DNA of 64,000 nt, taken from positions 2,542,001 to 2,606,000 of the forward strand of contig NZ_CP076607.1 of assembly GCF_018966525.1 (NCBI RefSeq), in the 5' to 3' direction. The stretch's first letter is position 1. Each line of letters begins with the position of its first letter. This document shows, in pieces, positions 24,558-33,883 of this stretch. The notes under the pieces were generated by a model that had not been told where the DNA came from, searched no databases, and was given only the letters and a program-made list of their open reading frames with translations. This stretch comes from Paenibacillus sophorae. Lineage in GTDB: Bacteria; Bacillota; Bacilli; Paenibacillales; Paenibacillaceae. A program made the position numbers and the translations under genes.

Positions 24558-25721
24558 TTAACGCCCCGCGGGTTCCTTTTTGCCGAAAAAGGTCTTTAGC
24601 GCCTGATACACTTCTTTTTTGTCCTTGATGACATAGTGCATGAACTGCGGCTGCTTAATGTGTTTGTATGCGGACATGAGGGTGCTGCTCCGGTTGTACT
24701 GGTTGACCTCGCCGTAGCCGAAGATGTTGCTCCGTTTCAGCATTTCCCCGATCAATTTGACGCAGCGCTCGTTATCAGAGCTTAAGTTGTCGCCGTCCGA
24801 GAAGTGAAAGGGATAGATATTGTATTTGGAAGGCGGATAGCGCTTGTCGATGATTTCCAGCGCTTTTTGATATGCCGACGAGCAGATCGTGCCTCCGCTT
24901 TCGCCGCGGGTGAAGAAATCATGCTCGCTGACCTCTTTCGCCTCCGTATGGTGGGCCAGAAAGACAATTTCGACCTTCTCGTATTGGCGGCGCAGGAAGC
25001 GGGTCATCCAGAAAAAGAAGCTGCGGGCGCAGTATTTTTCAAAAGTTCCCATACTGCCCGAAGTGTCCATCATCGCGATAATGACCGCGTTGGAATGCGG
25101 AATCGTCGTTTCATCCCAGGTCTTGTAGCGCAGATCGTCGGGGCTGATACCGTGGATTCCCGGCTGGCCTCTTCTGCCATTGCGGCGCAGGTTCTCAAGC
25201 AGGGTGCGCTTTTTGTCGATGTTGGACATCATGCCCTTTTTGCGGATGTCATTGAAGACGATGGACTGGACCTCGATTTCTTCCTTATCCTTGGGTTTCA
25301 GATGCGGCAGCTCGAATTCCTTGAACAAAATGTCTTCCAAATCCTCCAGATCGATCTCCGCCTCCACCAGATCCTGGCCAGGCTGGTCGCCCGCTTTATC
25401 CCCTTTTCCTGGACCGGTCTGCGCCGGCTCCCTGCCAAGCACATCTCCAATTTGGCTGTCTCCGTCACCCTGGCCGACATGCTTCTGCTTGCGGTAATTA
25501 TAAATGATCCGGTACTCATCCAGACTGCGGATCGGCACCTTGACGATTTGCTTTCCGTCGGACATGATAATGTTCTCTTCCGTAACGAGATCGGGCAAAT
25601 TGCCTTTAATCGCTTCCTTGACCTTCTGCTGGTGACGCTCCTGATCCTGATGGCCTTTGCGGTGCAGGGACCAGTCTTCTTTCGAGACAACAAACGAAAA
25701 AGGCTGTGACGATTGTGACAA
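24558..25721 (-). CDS. yhbH: YhbH, VWA-domain sporulation protein
   Basis: 387 residues, DUF444 family (E. coli YeaH). The N terminus ([19 protein letters not shown]) and KHVGQGDGD are family signatures. The C-terminal half is a von Willebrand A domain with [14 protein letters not shown]. In B. subtilis the gene is linked to sporulation; in E. coli YeaH is a partner of YeaG, the PrkA homologue, encoded here 13 kb away. The start is TTG at 25721, placed eight bases after GGAGGT. A Gly/Pro/Asp-rich linker (about 85-115) precedes the VWA domain. Confidence 0.95.
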   Translation of the reverse strand: MSQSSQPFSFVVSKEDWSLHRKGHQDQERHQQKVKEAIKGNLPDLVTEENIIMSDGKQIVKVPIRSLDEYRIIYNYRKQKHVGQGDGDSQIGDVLGREPAQTGPGKGDKAGDQPGQDLVEAEIDLEDLEDILFKEFELPHLKPKDKEEIEVQSIVFNDIRKKGMMSNIDKKRTLLENLRRNGRRGQPGIHGISPDDLRYKTWDETTIPHSNAVIIAMMDTSGSMGTFEKYCARSFFFWMTRFLRRQYEKVEIVFLAHHTEAKEVSEHDFFTRGESGGTICSSAYQKALEIIDKRYPPSKYNIYPFHFSDGDNLSSDNERCVKLIGEMLKRSNIFGYGEVNQYNRSSTLMSAYKHIKQPQFMHYVIKDKKEVYQALKTFFGKKEPAGR

Positions 25722-26049
25722 AGATGACCACCTCCCATGGAATATAAAAAGCGAAAATTATACGCAGGCTCCGGCGTCTGCCCGTGAATTTAGGGTGCGA
25801 TTATTAGCCGGGAGCCGAAAGCCAGCAGTTGTACCTAAAGTATATTCACGGACGCAAGGGATATGTGCGCTTAACGGAGCGGAGATGGAAGAGCAACCCT
25901 GTGCGATTTCCGCATGCAGGCTGCCAACCTTATATGTATCCACGGAAAAATGATGGACTTGCGGTTTAGTTCCGGTTAGCGTTATGTTAGCCTATAATCA
26001 AGAGATTGCGAACGGTCAAGCAGTAGAGAGCCGTGGGAGGGGAATAACC
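25722..26049. promoter_or_regulatory. Divergent promoter region of yhbH and the amidohydrolase
   Basis: 328 bp with no credible gene. TATAAT at 25993-25998 with TTCCGG 17 bp upstream is a possible promoter for the amidohydrolase; another TATAAT on the minus strand near 25760 could serve yhbH. Confidence 0.4.
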
Positions 26050-27645
26050 ATGTCAGTCATACTGTTTACAAACGGTAGAGGAATCCAAAGTGCTCAGGCC
26101 GCTCCGGATTCCATATATAGCGAGAACGGAATCATAACCGCAATCGGAACGAAGCGCGAGTTGAAGCTTCAACTGGCGGGGCGGGATTATGCGACTGTAG
26201 ATTGGGAAGGTGGCTATGTGCTGCCGGGTCTTGCCGATTCCCATTTGCATCTTGGAATGCAGGGGATGAAGCTGGATATGCTGGACTTTACCGGCGTAGC
26301 TTCTAAGGAAGAAATGTTGAAAAAGATCGCTGAACGCGCGAAAACGACTCCCCCGGGCGGCTGGATTCTCGGACTTAACTGGAACGAGAATGAGTTCAGA
26401 CCGGCGGAAGCTCCCCATAAGCGTGAGCTCGATGAAATTACGGATAGGCATCCGATATTTCTTACACGCACCTGCTTCCACGCCTATCTTGGCAACAGCG
26501 AGGCGTTCCGTCTTGCGGGCGTGACGGAGTCGACTCCAGATTCCGCTTCCAGCGCATATGGCCGCGACGCGGACGGCGGGCTGAACGGCTTGATCTATGA
26601 AGACGCCTCGCTTCCGTTTACGGCGGTCCAGCCTGCACCAAGCTATGCTGCCCTGAAAGCGTCCATGCGCCGGGCCTGTAAGCACGCGCTGTCACTGGGT
26701 CTGACCGCGGCGCATACCGAGGACCTGCGCCTGCTTGGCAGCATTGATGTGATGCTGCGAATCCACCTTGAGCTCCGCGAAGAGGGAGTATATTTCCGCA
26801 CACATCAGCTGCTATACTATCCGTTTCTCCAGGAAGCGGAGGAGCTTGGGCTTCGGCCTGGCGAGGGCGATGAATGGCTGCGCATCGGCGCGGTTAAGCT
26901 CTTCTCCGATGGCGCGATTGGAGGACGGACAGCGCTGCTTGCCAAGCCTTACAGCGATGCGCCGCATACCTCCGGTATAGCTATTCATACTCAGGAGAGG
27001 CTAAATGAACTCGTCGCCGCAGCACGCCGGAATTCCTTTCCGGTGGCCGTTCACGCTATTGGCGATGCAGCGGCCGATATGACATTGACCGCAATGGAAA
27101 GCGCTCCGCTGCCAAAGAACGTGCTGCTGCCGGACCGTTTCATCCATGCCCAGGTACTGAACACGGCGCTCGTGGAACGTATGCGGGCCTTGCGGCTGAT
27201 TGCCGATATTCAGCCCCGTTTTGTCGCCAGCGATTTTCCATGGGTGCTTGACCGAGTCGGCGAGGAGAGGAAGGAATATTTATACGCTTGGAGGAAGCTG
27301 CTGGCCGCCGGGATTATCTGCGCAGGCGGAAGCGACGCGCCGATTGAGCCTTTGAATCCTTTTCTCGGCCTGCATGCGGCTGTGACGCGCCGCAAACCGG
27401 ATGAGACGCATGCCGGCTATTTGCCGGAAGAAAAGCTTACGGCGGCGGAAGCGCTCCGGCTGTTCACCGAAGGAAGCGCCGCTGCCGCCGGAGAAGAGCA
27501 CGAGCGCGGACGCATCGCCGTAGGCATGCGCGCCGACTTCACTGTAATTGACAGGGACATTTCGGCCAGCCCGAAGGAAATGTTGGCTGCCAAAGCTCGG
27601 ATGACGGTAGTTAACGGCAGAATCGCATACCGCGCTTCCCGTTAG
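26050..27645 (+). CDS. YtcJ-like amidohydrolase
   Basis: 531 residues of the metal-dependent amidohydrolase superfamily (amidohydrolase 3 type). GLADSHLHLG carries the first HxH metal ligands, FSDGAIGGRTALL, AVHAIGDAA and AGGSDAPIEP supply further ligands, and a small beta domain is split between the ends (GMRADFTVIDRD at the C end). Related proteins act on N-substituted formamides or cyclic amides; the substrate here is unknown. The frame opens at 25984, but GGGAGGGG before the ATG at 26050 fixes the start. Monocistronic, divergent from yhbH. Confidence 0.9.
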   Translation: MSVILFTNGRGIQSAQAAPDSIYSENGIITAIGTKRELKLQLAGRDYATVDWEGGYVLPGLADSHLHLGMQGMKLDMLDFTGVASKEEMLKKIAERAKTTPPGGWILGLNWNENEFRPAEAPHKRELDEITDRHPIFLTRTCFHAYLGNSEAFRLAGVTESTPDSASSAYGRDADGGLNGLIYEDASLPFTAVQPAPSYAALKASMRRACKHALSLGLTAAHTEDLRLLGSIDVMLRIHLELREEGVYFRTHQLLYYPFLQEAEELGLRPGEGDEWLRIGAVKLFSDGAIGGRTALLAKPYSDAPHTSGIAIHTQERLNELVAAARRNSFPVAVHAIGDAAADMTLTAMESAPLPKNVLLPDRFIHAQVLNTALVERMRALRLIADIQPRFVASDFPWVLDRVGEERKEYLYAWRKLLAAGIICAGGSDAPIEPLNPFLGLHAAVTRRKPDETHAGYLPEEKLTAAEALRLFTEGSAAAAGEEHERGRIAVGMRADFTVIDRDISASPKEMLAAKARMTVVNGRIAYRASR

Positions 27646-27712
27646 AGAATCGCAGGAGACAGACAAGGGGCGGTTCGTTTTTTTGCGCAGCTGAATCACT
27701 CAGCGTTCGAAC

Positions 27713-27758
27713 TTGGTAAACGTTTGGTAACTTTTGGGTAAGCGGTTTTCATTATAAT
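27713..27758 (+). promoter_or_regulatory. Promoter with three helically phased TTGGTAA repeats
   Basis: TTGGTAA at 27713-27719 and 27724-27730, then TTGGGTAA at 27734-27741, are about one helical turn apart and run into TATAAT (27753-27758). There is no good -35, the arrangement seen at promoters activated by OmpR/PhoP-type regulators. Confidence 0.5.
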
Positions 27759-27790
27759 ATAAGAAATCCCTGCTTAAAGGAGCTTCTTTA

Positions 27791-28825
27791 ATGAAACTGA
27801 AAGCTGCCGCTCTACTACTCGCCGCCCTGCTTATTCCCTTTTCCCCCTCTTCGGCATCGGCTTCCGAGACGGGCGAGGTTGCAATAGACTGGAACGGCGA
27901 ATCCGTCCGCACATCCGTGCCTTCCTATATTGAGAATGGGGTTACCTTCGTATCCATCGATATGATCTCGAAGCTGAATGGATTATCCGCAAGCTGGCTC
28001 CCCGACGAAGGGTTAGCCAGACTCTGGATGGACCGCGGAGGCGTCTTCGTTTTCAAGCCGGGGACCGGCTATGCTGACGATATGGACAAGCGCTATACGC
28101 TGGGAGCGGAAATCGCTGTGAAGAATGGAGTGGTGATGCTGCCGCTGCGGTTTATCGCCGAAATGGCCGGAGCTGACATCTCATGGGATCAAACGAACAA
28201 CAAAGTGTCGGTCATACAGAAGCGGATGGCCGTTGCATCCGTACCCGGAACCCGAAACCGTCTTTTTGCCATATCGGAAGATAAAGGGGAGTACATGGGC
28301 ATCACTTTGGAGTGGAACGGAATGCTGAAATCCTTTCCTTCATGGCGCAATCCCTCCACTGTGGGATCGCCTCCGCGGCTGCTGACCCAAGATATTAGCG
28401 GTGACGGGAAGCCGGAAGCGATTATTCTGCTTAATGCGGGAAGCGGAACGGGTGTTTATCTTGAAGAACCCCATGTTGTCAACAGCCGAACGTTTAAAGA
28501 AATCGGGATACAGGACCCGCTTGAAGCCGCCCGACAAAGGCTAGTTTCGGGCGTGGAACGCGTAGGCAAAGATACCGTGATCCGCGTAATGGCGGATGGA
28601 ACGGTCCGGGAACGGCATTTGGATAAGCAGGAGAGCGACGGGGAATCGCCAGGCGGTCTTACCTTCGGTTCCATCATTAAATACGAAGTGCGCGGCGGCA
28701 AGCTTGTCGCCATACTCGCAGGCGCGGAGGGCATAGAGAACTATCTCGGTGAAGCCGTCGTAACGTACATTTTGCAGAACGGAGCTTACACCGCCAAGTC
28801 CGTCTCGTTTTCTTTTTACCAGTAA
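27791..28825 (+). CDS. Secreted protein with copper-amine-oxidase N-terminal-like (stalk) domain
   Basis: 344 residues. A signal peptide (MKLKAAALLLAALLIPF..., cleavage near ASAS, residue 25) precedes two beta-alpha units of the copper amine oxidase N1 type (SYIENGVTFVSIDMI and VVMLPLRFIAEMAGADISWD), a module very common in exported Paenibacillus proteins and thought to bind wall or polymers. The C-terminal 180 residues contain a DISGDGKPEAIILLN stretch like an FG-GAP/VCBS calcium-binding repeat. AAAGGAG precedes the ATG. No catalytic residues are evident. Confidence 0.82.
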   Translation: MKLKAAALLLAALLIPFSPSSASASETGEVAIDWNGESVRTSVPSYIENGVTFVSIDMISKLNGLSASWLPDEGLARLWMDRGGVFVFKPGTGYADDMDKRYTLGAEIAVKNGVVMLPLRFIAEMAGADISWDQTNNKVSVIQKRMAVASVPGTRNRLFAISEDKGEYMGITLEWNGMLKSFPSWRNPSTVGSPPRLLTQDISGDGKPEAIILLNAGSGTGVYLEEPHVVNSRTFKEIGIQDPLEAARQRLVSGVERVGKDTVIRVMADGTVRERHLDKQESDGESPGGLTFGSIIKYEVRGGKLVAILAGAEGIENYLGEAVVTYILQNGAYTAKSVSFSFYQ

Positions 28826-28924
28826 TTCGTCATCATCGGTAAAAATCATTTGCAACCTTAGCGCGGGGTGGGACGTTAAAAGGGTAAGTGTGATCGCACG
28901 TGAACCTTAAGGAGGCAGAACTAC

Positions 28925-29851
28925 ATGAAACCACAACGTTTCATTTCGGCCGCGGCTGCTTTTGTCGTATTCTTGCTTGCCATCACGGCTTGCACAGGAG
29001 ATAAGCCCGCAGCAGACCCCACGGATGCGCCCGTCACGGCTTCGCCGACGGCCACGACCGCAGCAATTCCCGAACCGACCACGGTGCCTGAACCGTCCCA
29101 CTCACCGAGTGAGCCCGCAGGCGGGGAAACGCAGGCCATTAAGGGAACTGGCGTCTATAATGGACAAATCGACAACCATTCGATAGAAATTCAGACGGAG
29201 GAAGGTCCGGTTGCCTTTGAGCTCGGAGCCGGAATGGAGAGCATACCGGAAACGCTGAATGAAGAAGACCAAGTCGTCTTTGAATACGTGGAAAAAGCGG
29301 TGAATGGCGACGCTTCTCTCAAGCAGAGAGTGCTCACCAAGCTGGCCGCCTCTGGAGGGGAGACGGGAAAGGGAACCGGACTGCCGCAGACCAAGCAGCT
29401 GGAGCTTATGCTTGAAGGCAACCGAGAAGTAAAGACTGCGACACTTGCATCGGGCGACGGATACTCGCTGTATGTGGTCGACATTCTTGCCCTCGACTCA
29501 GCAAAGGGAAGACTTTACCTGAAGGCGGATCCTGACTATTATGCCGACATTGAGAAGCTTCCTTCGGACTTTAACCTCGATGCTCTGCTGGTTGAAGGAC
29601 GTGAAGAATTGTCCGAGATAGGAGAAGTCAAGGAGCTGAAGGGTCAGGAGAGAGCAAGTCAGCTGCCAGATGCGCGGCTGCTGCTGACCGCTTCCGGCAA
29701 TGGCGGAACGAGAAAGTATATCGTAACAGAAAAGGACGGACAGGGATATATCATCAGAATGAATATCCCGTATGGCGATGCAACGGAAGGGTTTCCGCCG
29801 CATGCCTTCGCTTCGCTGAATACGCTTGTGAACCAGGTAACCGGTGAGTAA
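28925..29851 (+). CDS. Predicted lipoprotein with Thr/Pro-rich linker and GerMN-like or unknown C-terminal domain
   Basis: 308 residues. A type II signal with lipobox ITAC (Cys23) is followed by a Pro/Thr/Ser/Ala-rich spacer (about 25-65) that would span the wall. Residues 70-145 and 150-308 form two soluble regions without motifs I can name; the second has YSLYVVDILAL and ends GFPPHAFASLNTLV. AAGGAGG precedes the ATG by eight bases. It follows the stalk-domain gene by 99 bp in the same direction, perhaps as one transcript. Extracytoplasmic; function unknown. Confidence 0.8.
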   Translation: MKPQRFISAAAAFVVFLLAITACTGDKPAADPTDAPVTASPTATTAAIPEPTTVPEPSHSPSEPAGGETQAIKGTGVYNGQIDNHSIEIQTEEGPVAFELGAGMESIPETLNEEDQVVFEYVEKAVNGDASLKQRVLTKLAASGGETGKGTGLPQTKQLELMLEGNREVKTATLASGDGYSLYVVDILALDSAKGRLYLKADPDYYADIEKLPSDFNLDALLVEGREELSEIGEVKELKGQERASQLPDARLLLTASGNGGTRKYIVTEKDGQGYIIRMNIPYGDATEGFPPHAFASLNTLVNQVTGE

Positions 29852-29872
29852 ATTCACCTGTCAGCGTACAGG

Positions 29873-29932
29873 AAAAGGCCCCTTCGATCTTGTCTCCCGA
29901 AGCTTTTGGGACAAGCGAAGGGGCCGTTTTGC
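29873..29932. terminator. Bidirectional terminator between convergent genes
   Basis: AAAAGGCCCCTTCG pairs with CGAAGGGGCCGTTTT; T-rich on both strands, with an inner CTTGTCTC/GGGACAAG stem. Confidence 0.85.
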
Positions 29933-29976
29933 ATTCTTGGTCCACATTCCTAGTAGGACAGCGGCACCCAAATTTA

Positions 29977-30420
29977 TTACAGGGAGCCTGCGCTCATCAG
30001 AACCACTGCGAACAGCAGCAGGAACAGAAGCAGAATTAACCCGTTGATGATCGTGCCGATGATCCCGAATACCTTGCGCCTTCCGCGCAGGGCTAGACCG
30101 ATGATGCCCACCACGACGCCGATGACATTAAGCGCCGCAAGTGCAAGTATGGCCAACCCGAGAAACAGGAAGGCTCCGCCCGATTCGCCTTTCAGCACAT
30201 CCGTTTCATTTAACACCGGTGCGATTAAGGTTCCGGCGACTATGAAAGAGACGATGTATCCCGCCAGTGTAACGATGGAAATGACAAAAGAAGCGATGCC
30301 TGGACCGGAATGCTTAAGGACCCGTGGTTCCTCTTGGTAAGGGGCAAAGCCGGAGGTGTCGTTGCCGGAAATGGCTGCATTTTGCGGCATATTATTTTGC
30401 GAGAAATCTTGTTCATTCAT
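29977..30420 (-). CDS. Four-helix membrane protein (DUF4064-like)
   Basis: 147 residues: a polar N terminus of about 40 residues (MNEQDFSQNNMPQ...), then four hydrophobic helices separated by short loops, with GRRKVFGIIGTIINGLILL in the last loop/helix. This resembles the DUF4064/DUF4190 group of small membrane proteins whose role is unknown. The ribosome site AAAGGAG is about 14 bases from the ATG at 30420, slightly long. No enzymatic motif is seen. Confidence 0.75.
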   Translation of the reverse strand: MNEQDFSQNNMPQNAAISGNDTSGFAPYQEEPRVLKHSGPGIASFVISIVTLAGYIVSFIVAGTLIAPVLNETDVLKGESGGAFLFLGLAILALAALNVIGVVVGIIGLALRGRRKVFGIIGTIINGLILLLFLLLFAVVLMSAGSL

Positions 30421-30581
30421 AAACTTTGGCGCACTCCTTTTCGGATTGTTATGTATATATCCAATTTTTCACAAAGCGGCACTAAATGCAAGCAAAAGGA
30501 ACAAATATGAGGATACTGGATTTGGAGCCTTCCCATCCGTTATGATGGAAATATAAAGTACAAGATAAGGAGTTGTCTTCT

Positions 30582-30962
30582 TTGCAGCGTACATTTATAG
30601 GCTTAGGGGCTTTGCTCGCCATGCTGGCGGTAGCCATAGGCGCTTTTGGCGCCCATATCCTGAAATCCTCGCTAGGGGAGAGCGCCATGGCGGTATATGA
30701 AACGGGCGTTCAGTATCATATGATGCATGCGCTGGGTCTTCTGATTGTCGGGATTGCCGCAGGGCAATGGGGAGAGAGTTCGCGGCTGCGGTGGTCAGGC
30801 TGGCTGCTGCTTGCCGGCATCGTCCTGTTCTCGGGAAGCTTGTATGCATTGAGTATTTCCGGAATCAAAGTACTGGGAGCGATTACCCCTCTGGGCGGAG
30901 TATGCTTCATTGCAGGCTGGCTGCTGCTCGCACTGGAGGCCTTTTCCCGTAGAAACGCATAA
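30582..30962 (+). CDS. DUF423 (YwdK-like) membrane protein
   Basis: 126 residues, four predicted membrane helices, family DUF423: GLGALLAMLAVAIGAFGAHILK at the N terminus (shown in part) and VYETGVQYHMMHALGLL are its conserved segments. Function is unknown in all members. A TTG at 30573 directly abuts the AAGGAG site, so the TTG at 30582, nine bases from it, is the likely start (MQRTFIGLGALL). A TATGAT element lies at 30541-30546. Confidence 0.85.
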   Translation: MQRTFIGLGALLAMLAVAIGAFGAHILKSSLGESAMAVYETGVQYHMMHALGLLIVGIAAGQWGESSRLRWSGWLLLAGIVLFSGSLYALSISGIKVLGAITPLGGVCFIAGWLLLALEAFSRRNA

Positions 30963-31024
30963 TTTGAAAAGATCCTCTGATAAAGGCGTGTCAGGACGCT
31001 CCGGTGCCAATAATAAGTTATAAA

Positions 31025-31069
31025 CAAAAAGGGTCCCTTTAGACTATATGGTCTAGGCACCCTTTTTGC
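31025..31069. terminator. Bidirectional terminator
   Basis: CAAAAAGGGT and ACCCTTTTTG flank a loop with an inner TAGAC/GTCTA stem; serves the DUF423 gene (+) and the 181-residue gene (-). Confidence 0.8.
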
Positions 31070-31070
31070 T

Positions 31071-31616
31071 TTACAAAAATTCGTCGATTTCATTCAGCCT
31101 GAACGTGTAAACCTGTTTCTCGTCAACTTGGTAGACGTTAAGAGTGGCGGACGCCTCGTCGAAATTCAGAATGCGGCATGGCATTGATATCTGCTTGCCT
31201 TGACGGTTGGCTCTTAACCGGACAAGCCGATTGTCCTGAATAAATGCGCGAATCTGACCGTAAGGGTCGGCGGGACTTTCAATCGACTTACGGTAGTCTT
31301 GTTCATTGCCGGGATTTGCCGGTGAAACGGGACTTTGCGGCAAGACAGAAGACTTCGGGAGTACAGCGCGACGAATGCCAGGCTGTGTATCAGGAAGAGC
31401 TTGTTCCTGCTTAGACATCGTTTGCAGGGGATCAAGAAGGCTGTCAATGGTTTTTCCCAAGGGCAGTTCTGAACGAATTCTGAAGTCGGCCACAACATCA
31501 CTGCTGTTCATCAATTCAAGCAAATATTGCAAAGCAAGCCGGTTGGTACGGGCATTTATCAAGATGTCGACATTAAACAAATAATGCTCGTCTGCACTCA
31601 GCGTTTTATTATCCAT
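31071..31616 (-). CDS. Two-domain protein with WYL-like C terminus, function unknown
   Basis: 181 residues. The N-terminal 65 are helical (DEHYLFNVDILINARTNRLA), a Pro/Ser/Gln-rich linker spans about 70-115, and the C-terminal 60 (IRAFIQDNRLVRLRANRQG ... VYTFRLNEIDEFL) look like a small beta-barrel of the WYL/SH3 type found in ligand-sensing regulators. No DNA-binding motif is obvious. The open frame continues upstream to 31802, but GGGGGA just before the ATG at 31616 marks the start; its spacing is short (about 3-4 bases). Confidence 0.7.
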   Translation of the reverse strand: MDNKTLSADEHYLFNVDILINARTNRLALQYLLELMNSSDVVADFRIRSELPLGKTIDSLLDPLQTMSKQEQALPDTQPGIRRAVLPKSSVLPQSPVSPANPGNEQDYRKSIESPADPYGQIRAFIQDNRLVRLRANRQGKQISMPCRILNFDEASATLNVYQVDEKQVYTFRLNEIDEFL

Positions 31617-31820
31617 ATATCCCCCAGCTTTATTCATAGGAATGGTTCTTTGTATATAAACTATAACATTAAACATGAAATAGTTATAGAGTAGAGTTCG
31701 AAAAAAAATAGGTCTTATGTCTCCTGATTCCCTTGAAAATCTGGGACCATCGTCCACACGCGAGCTTACCGTCAGGCATAAACATACAGCGGGGTAAGTC
31801 AATGAAGGAGGTGCCTATAA

Positions 31821-32123
31821 ATGGTGACAATGGTTCCAGTTGCAGTTGGCGATCATATTATGCTTGGAGTTGAAGTGAAGCTGCCCAAAACGACGCTGCT
31901 GACAATCAGCAACGATAGAGGTTATATTATGTGCGGCGCGCTTGACATCGGGTTGCTTAACGAACGTCTGGCAGACCGGGGCATCATTGCCGGCAGAGCG
32001 GTGGGGGTTCGGACGCTGGAGCAGCTGCTTGAAGCTCCTCTGGAATCGGTTACGGTCGAAGCGGAAAAGCTTGGGATTGTTCCCGGGATGACGGGATCCG
32101 AAGCTCTGCTTAAGATGATTTAG
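31821..32123 (+). CDS. yunC: DUF1805 protein YunC
   Basis: 100 residues, full length for the YunC/DUF1805 family, recognised by VGVEVKLPKTTLL-like and GYIMCGALDIGLLNERLADR segments. Structures of the family are known but the role is not; in B. subtilis yunC is next to yunD, whereas here yunD is 16 kb away. AAGGAGGTG precedes the ATG. It is divergent from the 181-residue gene and has its own terminator. Confidence 0.88.
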   Translation: MVTMVPVAVGDHIMLGVEVKLPKTTLLTISNDRGYIMCGALDIGLLNERLADRGIIAGRAVGVRTLEQLLEAPLESVTVEAEKLGIVPGMTGSEALLKMI

Positions 32124-32136
32124 TCAATACTGAGGA

Positions 32137-32161
32137 TGAATGGGCCGAAAGGGCCCTTTTT
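32137..32161 (+). terminator. Terminator after yunC
   Basis: GGGCC-GAAA-GGCCC-type tetraloop stem followed by TTTTTT. Confidence 0.8.
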
Positions 32162-32420
32162 TAATATTAAGGAATAAGTTGCATATTTATGAAAGAAGTA
32201 AACGGTGTTAAAAAGAGGATGAGGCGGATAAGCAAGGTCTTCTCCGAGCATTCTACGTAAGAGGAGATCATATCCTGTATTTTGACAAATTTTTGGATAA
32301 TCGATTTTTTGGAGTTTCGCCAAGCCGCGTATAAGGGTAATTGGACATTAGACAGCTGTGCAGGGGCCGGATCATCAATAACAAGCCGGCTACAATTTTG
32401 GATAAAGGAAGGGATTAACT

Positions 32421-32882
32421 ATGGCTAAAGCAACGAACAAAGTGGATTCTACCTCTATCGAGCAAGTGCTAAACCGACAGGTCGCCAACTTGAACGTATT
32501 GTACGTCAAAATACACAATTTCCACTGGTATGTAAAAGGCGAGCAATTCTTCACCCTTCATGTCAAGTTCGAAAAACTTTACGATGAAGTTACGGAGAAA
32601 ATGGACGAGGTAGCCGAACGCCTGCTGAGCATTAAGGGAACCCCTGCTGCGACCTTGAAGGAATATCTTGAGATTGCGACGATTCAGGAAGCAACCGGCA
32701 AGGAAGACAGCCGCGCCATGGTACAATCGCTGGTCGAAGACTTTACGACTATAGCCGAAGAGTTAACTGAAGGCATTGAGCTGGCAGAGGAAGCAACAGA
32801 TCAGCCTACGGCGGATCTGTTCATCAAAATCCGCAGTGATTTCGAGAAGCATTCCTGGATGCTGCGCTCTTTCCTCGGCTGA
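32421..32882 (+). CDS. dps: Dps-family DNA-protecting ferritin-like protein
   Basis: 153 residues, the usual Dps size. NLYVKIHNFHWYVKGEQFFTLH (shown in part) has the His, and DEVTEKMDEVAERLL the Asp/Glu, of the inter-subunit ferroxidase site. Dps forms 12-mers that oxidise and store iron and shield DNA from peroxide. An AAGGAAGGG site precedes the ATG. I looked for a PerR box upstream and did not find one. Monocistronic with a strong terminator. Confidence 0.95.
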   Translation: MAKATNKVDSTSIEQVLNRQVANLNVLYVKIHNFHWYVKGEQFFTLHVKFEKLYDEVTEKMDEVAERLLSIKGTPAATLKEYLEIATIQEATGKEDSRAMVQSLVEDFTTIAEELTEGIELAEEATDQPTADLFIKIRSDFEKHSWMLRSFLG

Positions 32883-32945
32883 GATCAAGCTTAGCTGCTG
32901 TTATCCACTGTGGAAATCTTTTGTCGAAATCTTTTGTATAGTAGA

Positions 32946-32971
32946 GAAGCCTCCATCGCGGAGGCTTTTTC
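32946..32971 (+). terminator. Terminator after dps
   Basis: AGCCTCC-ATCGC-GGAGGCT stem followed by TTTTT. Confidence 0.9.
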
Positions 32972-33221
32972 TGTTATTTTTCAGATAATTTACTTAACTC
33001 CATGGCGCAGCTCATTATTAATAAAAGCATCAAACTTGCCGTGACCAGGGAAGGAAACCTTTACGCGGCATGAATTTATTGCTCCACTTTGGCCTCCTGA
33101 TATCCGTTGTGTCAGGATTTGGCGGAAGGTTCTTTAACATCAGCCTGTCGAAATGGAGTGAATGACGCTATAATAGATACATAAGCAGCAAGAGTTCCAG
33201 GATGGAAGGAGAGGTAAGGGG
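32972..33221. promoter_or_regulatory. Noncoding region with promoter of the DUF1802 gene
   Basis: TATAAT at 33169-33174 with TGTCGA 17 bp upstream forms a plausible promoter 48 bp before the next gene. No other structure recognised. Confidence 0.45.
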
Positions 33222-33794
33222 ATGAATCTTAACCCTGTCGCTTTGAAAGAATGGGCCTCAGCCATTGACGTTCTTTCCGAGGGAGATCAGATTATGCTTC
33301 TGCGAAAAGGAGGCATCGAGGAAGAAACCCGGCGATTCGAGCTCAAGAGCCATTCCTTTTATTTATTTCCGACCTACGAGCATCAACGGACCCATCTGGT
33401 CAAGGAGCCATACCGGGATTCTGTGGAACGTTCACTTTCGGAATTTGACGCCGGGGCCAGTCATGTGAAGATCACCGCTTATGCCGAGGCCGTCGATGAT
33501 CTTGAGGTGCGCGATTTTGAACAGCTTGAACGGCTCTATCCCTACCATATGTGGACTGGGAATTTGGCTGAGGAACGGCTGAAATGGAAGGCGAAGGAAC
33601 CCCTGCATGTACTGCTGCTCAAAGTATACAAGCTGGAGAAGCCAGCCGAAATCGAGATGCTTCCGGAATACGGCGGATGCCGTTCCTGGATCGAACTTGC
33701 GGTTCCTCCGGACGAAACTACATTATATCCTGTTATGAGCGAAGATACCTTTGAAGAAAAGCGGAGAAGTATTAAGTCCATATTAGGGCAATAA
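33222..33794 (+). CDS. DUF1802 family protein
   Basis: 190 residues, full length for DUF1802. Family traits: ALKEWASAIDVLSEGDQIMLLRKGG near the N terminus (in part), FYLFPTYEHQ in the middle, and a conserved YPYHMWTGNLAEERLKWK segment. Function is not known in any organism I can name; the fold is thought to be nuclease-like by some predictions, which I cannot confirm. GGAGAGG precedes the ATG. No partner gene is adjacent. Confidence 0.82.
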   Translation: MNLNPVALKEWASAIDVLSEGDQIMLLRKGGIEEETRRFELKSHSFYLFPTYEHQRTHLVKEPYRDSVERSLSEFDAGASHVKITAYAEAVDDLEVRDFEQLERLYPYHMWTGNLAEERLKWKAKEPLHVLLLKVYKLEKPAEIEMLPEYGGCRSWIELAVPPDETTLYPVMSEDTFEEKRRSIKSILGQ

Positions 33795-33883
33795 TATGAC
33801 AATTATCATGAGCATTTACTGAAAAAATCCATGAAAATGAAAATTTCGGTTTGAAAATACGGGCTCATTATAATAAAATGAGT

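Noticed and set aside
25657..25953. 98-codon + strand frame in the yhbH/amidohydrolase gap
   Set aside because: Begins inside yhbH in antisense, no ribosome site, no recognisable protein.
32282..32287. TTGACA as the dps promoter
   Set aside because: No -10 at 16-18 bp, and no PerR or Fur box nearby; I could not define the dps promoter.
32320..32350. GTTT...GGGTAA as a sigma-B promoter of dps
   Set aside because: Spacing is 15-17 instead of 12-14, and sigma-B is usually absent from Paenibacillus.
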